A stretch of DNA of 64,000 nucleotides from Streptomyces antimicrobicus (GTDB lineage: Bacteria > Actinomycetota > Actinomycetes > Streptomycetales > Streptomycetaceae), in assembly GCF_020532625.1 (NCBI RefSeq), contig NZ_JAJAUY010000003.1:1-64000 (forward strand), given 5' to 3'. The translations under genes and the position numbers were made by a program. Each line of letters opens with the position of its first letter. The stretch's first letter is position 1. Shown piece after piece: positions 61,254 through 64,000 of the stretch. The notes beneath the pieces were generated by a model that saw only the letters and a program-made list of their open reading frames with translations, ran no database searches and was not told where the DNA came from.

Positions 61254-62159
61254 ATGGACCTGGCCCTGCTGCGCACCTTCGTCGCGGTGCACCGGGCCGG
61301 CTCTTTCACGAGGGCCGCGGCCCTGCTCGGGCTGTCCCAGCCCGCCGTCACCTCCCAGATCCGCACGCTGGAACGGCAGCTCGGCCGACCCCTGTTCCTG
61401 CGCCGCGCCCGCGGCGTCACCCCCACCGCCGTGGGCGACGAACTGGCCCACAAGGCGGCCCCGCACCTGGACGCCCTGCTGGCCCTGGCCGAGGCCGAGG
61501 GCGGCTTCACCGGCGGCTCGAGCGCCCGCACCCTGCACGTGGCCGGGCCCCCGGAGTTCCTGTGCCTGCGCGTACTGCCCGCCCTGGCGCCCCTCGTCGG
61601 ACAGGGCCAGAGCCTGCGCGTCACCGAGGTCACCGGCTCCCAGGAGGTGCTCGACGGCCTGGCCGCCGGCCACCACGACCTGGTCGTCACCACCACCCGG
61701 CCGCGGGGCGGACTGTTCGCCGCCACGGCCCTGTGCGACGAGGAGCACGTCCTGCTGGCCGCGCCCTACTGGGCCGCGCTGGTCGACCCCGACGTGCTCG
61801 GGGACAAGGGCCCCGCCGCGCTCGACGGTATTCCGCTCGTGGACGTCCACGAGTCCCTCCCGCTGGTGGGCCGGTACTGGAGCACCGTCTTCGACACCCC
61901 GCCTGCGGCCCCCGCGACCGTGGTCGTACCGGATCTGCGGGCCGTGCTGGAGGCCGTACGGGCCGGTGCCGGCGTGGCCGTGCTGCCGCGCTACCTGTGC
62001 CGGGCGGCGCTGGACCGGGGAGAGGTCGTGGCCCTGCTGGAGCCCGAGGTGCCGCCGCTGCGCACCTGGTTCCTCGTCGTACGGACCGGGGGCCTGGCCC
62101 TCGCGCACCTCGGTCGGGCGCACGCCCGGTTGTTGGGGGCGGCGGCGGCCGAGTGGTGA
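61254..62159 (+). CDS. LysR-family transcriptional regulator
   Basis: A 301-residue regulator. The N-terminal HTH is MDLALLRTFVAVHRAGSFTRAAALLGLSQPAVTSQIRTLERQLG with the LysR continuation PLFLRRARGVTPTAVGDEL. The C-terminal effector domain (about 90-295) has the usual two-lobed pattern (LHVAGPPEFLCLRVLPAL, GAGVAVLPRYL). The ATG at 61254 has GAGAGGGG upstream; an in-frame start at 61227 lacks one. Possible targets are itself and the cystathionine lyase-type gene upstream, although both are on the same strand. Confidence 0.91.
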   Translation: MDLALLRTFVAVHRAGSFTRAAALLGLSQPAVTSQIRTLERQLGRPLFLRRARGVTPTAVGDELAHKAAPHLDALLALAEAEGGFTGGSSARTLHVAGPPEFLCLRVLPALAPLVGQGQSLRVTEVTGSQEVLDGLAAGHHDLVVTTTRPRGGLFAATALCDEEHVLLAAPYWAALVDPDVLGDKGPAALDGIPLVDVHESLPLVGRYWSTVFDTPPAAPATVVVPDLRAVLEAVRAGAGVAVLPRYLCRAALDRGEVVALLEPEVPPLRTWFLVVRTGGLALAHLGRAHARLLGAAAAEW

Positions 62160-62202
62160 GCCGCTGCGTTTCAGACGGGAACTCCTGGGCCACTCTTCTC
62201 CC

Positions 62203-62682
62203 ATGACCGAACGTCCCGTCGTCAAACGCACCGCCCGCGCGATCCTGCTCGACGGTGACGACCTGATCCTGATCAAGCGCACGAAGCCCGGTGTCGACCC
62301 GTACTGGGTCACGCCCGGAGGCGGGGTGGAGTCCACCGACGCCACGGTCGTCGAGGCCCTGCACCGCGAGGTCCTCGAGGAGCTCGGCGCGAAGATCACC
62401 GATGTGGTGCCCTGTTTCGTCGACACCGTCGAGCACATCGCCGAGGGCGGGGTGACGGGGGTGAAGGTGCAGCACTTCTTCGTGTGCCGGCTCGTCTCGA
62501 TGGACCCGGACCTGCGCCACGGCCCTGAGGTCGAGGAGCCCGCCGGCGAGTACGAGATCGTCCGGGTGCCCTTCAGCAGGGTCGGTATCGCGGCGGTCCA
62601 TCTCGTCCCGCTGTCGCTGCGGCACTACCTGGACGGGAACATCGAGGGCGTGCGGGCGATGCACGCGCCCGACCTGGGCTGA
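62203..62682 (+). CDS. NUDIX hydrolase
   Basis: A 159-residue NUDIX protein. The NUDIX box GGGVESTDATVVEALHREVLEELGA fits G-x5-E-x7-R-E-U-x-E-E-x-G-U and provides the metal-binding glutamates. The substrate, a nucleoside diphosphate linked to X, cannot be deduced. The ATG at 62203 gives MTERPVVKRTARAILLDGDDLILIKR. It lies 43 bp after the LysR gene. Downstream, 68 bp of GC-rich sequence with repeated GCCGGCGACGC words separate it from the convergent flavohemoglobin-like gene. Confidence 0.9.
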   Translation: MTERPVVKRTARAILLDGDDLILIKRTKPGVDPYWVTPGGGVESTDATVVEALHREVLEELGAKITDVVPCFVDTVEHIAEGGVTGVKVQHFFVCRLVSMDPDLRHGPEVEEPAGEYEIVRVPFSRVGIAAVHLVPLSLRHYLDGNIEGVRAMHAPDLG

Positions 62683-62750
62683 TCCGGCGACGCGCGACGC
62701 CGCCCGGGTCCGGCCGGCGGCCTCGTCCGGCACAGCCGGCGACGCGCGGG

Positions 62751-63938
62751 TCAGCCGGCGACGCCTGCCAGTTCCTCCAGCGCGTCGTGCCGGATCCGCT
62801 CTCCGGGGATCCCGATGCGCTTGAGCGCGTCCACACCGCTGCGGATCATCCCGGGCGGGCCCGAGATGAAGGCGTCGTACGAGTTCCACGGGCCGTGCTC
62901 GCCGATGGCCTGCGGCAGCTGCCCGGCCAGGCCGTCACCCACCACGGGCCGCACCGACAACCAGGGATGCGAACGCTGGAGGCCGAGCAGGGTGTCCTTG
63001 TCGTAGAGGTCGCTGTCACTGCGGGCCCCGAAGAACACCTCCACCGGCCGGCGCTCACCGTGTCCGGCCACGTCCTCGATCAGTGCCTTGATCGGGGCGA
63101 TGCCCGTGCCACCGGCCAGGCACAGCATCCCGTTGTCGGTGGAGTGGTCCACCACCATCGAGCCGGCCGGCGGACCGAGCCGCAGCACGTCCCCGGGCCG
63201 GGCGCGACGCACCAGCGCGTTGGAGACCCAGCCGGCCGGGACGGCCTTGACGTGGAAGGACAGCAGCCCGTCCTGGCGGGGCGCCGAGGCGAAGGAGTAG
63301 TGCCGCCACACGCGCGGCCACCACGGCGTCTCCAGGCTCGTGTACTGGCCGGCCAGGAACGGGTACGGCTGGTCGGGGCGGACCGTCAGCACCGCGATGT
63401 CCGGGGTGCGCAGATCGTGGGAGACCACCTCCGCGTGCCACCAGGCGGGGGACTTGAGCTCGTCCTCCGCGGCCGCGTCGATCATGATCTGCGAGATCGA
63501 GGTGTACGCCCGCACCCACGCGGCCTCGGTCTCCGGCCCCCAGGAGCGCTCCGCGTACCGCGTCAACGCGTGGATCAGGGCCTCGCCCACGGCCGGGTAG
63601 TGCTGGGGGAGCGTGCCGTACTTGCGGTGACCGGTCCCCAGGCGGCGCAGGTACGGGAGGAGGACGTCGGGGTCGTCGATGTGCTCGGCGGCCGTCAGCA
63701 GGGCCTTGAGCAGCCGGTCGCGCTGGACGTCCATGGCGGCGGGGAACATGGCCCGCAGCTCGGGGTGGCCGGTGAAGACCAGCGCGTAGAAGTACGAGGT
63801 CACCTTGTCGGCGACGGGGCCGATCTCGGCGAGGGTGCGGCGGATGAGCACGGCATCGGGGGAGGGTTCCGTCGCCTTGCCCGCGGTGGATATCCGGGCC
63901 ACCTTCCGTCTGGCCGAACTGGTGGGCGGAGCGTCCAT
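62751..63938 (-). CDS. Flavohemoglobin-like globin-reductase
   Basis: A 395-residue protein combining a globin domain (about 25-165: IRRTLAEIGPVADKVTSYFYALVFTGHPELRAMFP, then RRLGTGHRKYGTLPQHYPAVGEAL with the likely haem His) and an FAD/NAD reductase (RHYSFASAP, LGPPAGSMVVD, LAGGTGIAPIKALIED). Flavohemoglobins detoxify nitric oxide using NAD(P)H and oxygen. The N-terminal 25 residues are an Ala/Ser/Arg-rich extension. The ATG at 63938 is used; a GTG 13 codons upstream is possible. An inverted repeat CCACGG-N8-CCGTGG at 63979-63998 lies upstream. Confidence 0.88.
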   Translation of the reverse strand: MDAPPTSSARRKVARISTAGKATEPSPDAVLIRRTLAEIGPVADKVTSYFYALVFTGHPELRAMFPAAMDVQRDRLLKALLTAAEHIDDPDVLLPYLRRLGTGHRKYGTLPQHYPAVGEALIHALTRYAERSWGPETEAAWVRAYTSISQIMIDAAAEDELKSPAWWHAEVVSHDLRTPDIAVLTVRPDQPYPFLAGQYTSLETPWWPRVWRHYSFASAPRQDGLLSFHVKAVPAGWVSNALVRRARPGDVLRLGPPAGSMVVDHSTDNGMLCLAGGTGIAPIKALIEDVAGHGERRPVEVFFGARSDSDLYDKDTLLGLQRSHPWLSVRPVVGDGLAGQLPQAIGEHGPWNSYDAFISGPPGMIRSGVDALKRIGIPGERIRHDALEELAGVAG

Positions 63939-63978
63939 GCGGTGCCTCGCTTCGAGGATCTCGGTCGGTCTGCACACG

Positions 63979-63998
63979 CCACGGTTTCGAATCCGTGG
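63979..63998. promoter_or_regulatory. Inverted repeat upstream of the flavohemoglobin-like gene
   Basis: CCACGG-TTTCGAAT-CCGTGG is a 6-8-6 inverted repeat 41-60 bases upstream of the start, with an AT-richer centre. It is a possible operator; the window ends 2 bases later, so its context is cut. Confidence 0.3.
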
Positions 63999-64000
63999 TC

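Overview
The window is high-GC actinobacterial DNA and reads as the core chromosome of a Streptomyces. The evidence is very high GC with third-position bias, dense genes with GTG starts and 4-bp GTGA/ATGA overlaps, the sporulation pair ssgR-ssgA, a fused cydCD, a DyP peroxidase inside a copper-chaperone operon, and three exact copies of the Streptomyces-type parS site. There are no insertion sequences, phage genes, tRNAs or CRISPR arrays. Gene order (pheA-serS, cydABCD, hisC, thiC, ssgA) matches, from memory, the S. coelicolor region SCO392x-SCO397x, so oriC should lie some tens of kilobases beyond the right-hand end (inference).

Layout. 1-9 kb: the N-terminus of a probable secreted serine protease, a glycerophosphodiester phosphodiesterase, two small GHKL anti-sigma-like ATPases, a SEC-C/DUF5926 protein, a degenerate Prim-Pol-like protein, a GAF-SpoIIE phosphatase and an aminopeptidase P. 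A two-hairpin element between convergent genes at 3.04-3.13 kb may be a terminator or a small RNA. 9-15.4 kb: a plus-strand copper and cytochrome-oxidase maturation operon (membrane protein, YcnI, Sco, PCuAC, CopC-CopD fusion, DyP peroxidase). 15.4-19 kb: pheA, a 514-bp intergenic region with a cluster of DnaA boxes, serS and a HAD phosphatase. 19-26 kb: a two-component system, a rhomboid-like protein and an operon of two ABC ATPase/permease pairs. 26-30 kb: an M24 peptidase, an EphD-like hydrolase-dehydrogenase fusion, a MerR regulator, then a second group of DnaA boxes followed by a 15-bp tandem repeat. 30-36.6 kb: an aquaporin, KptA, and an overlapping pair encoding an HSP90-like ATPase and a 1039-residue TPR-type protein. 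36.6-40.3 kb: an F420-type oxidoreductase, a second HAD phosphatase and a GAF sensor kinase. 40.3-46.7 kb: cydCD-cydB-cydA behind a Rex operator. 46.8-55.7 kb: a cyclophilin-like protein, hisC, a LacI regulator, a metallophosphatase, a collagen-like secreted protein, a decayed glycosyltransferase-type remnant and thiC with a TPP riboswitch. 55.8-64 kb: a YibE/F protein, ssgA-ssgR, small membrane proteins, a cupin, a cystathionine gamma-lyase-type enzyme, LysR and NUDIX proteins and a flavohemoglobin-like protein.

The most distinctive signals are chromosome-scale ones: three parS sites embedded in coding sequence (one forms the first codons of cydD) and two DnaA-box clusters, one abutting a 15-bp tandem array. 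The least understood gene system is the HSP90-like/TPR pair. Function assignments come from motifs read by eye. No database search was run, and starts were chosen by ribosome-binding sites, leaderless promoter spacing and domain boundaries.
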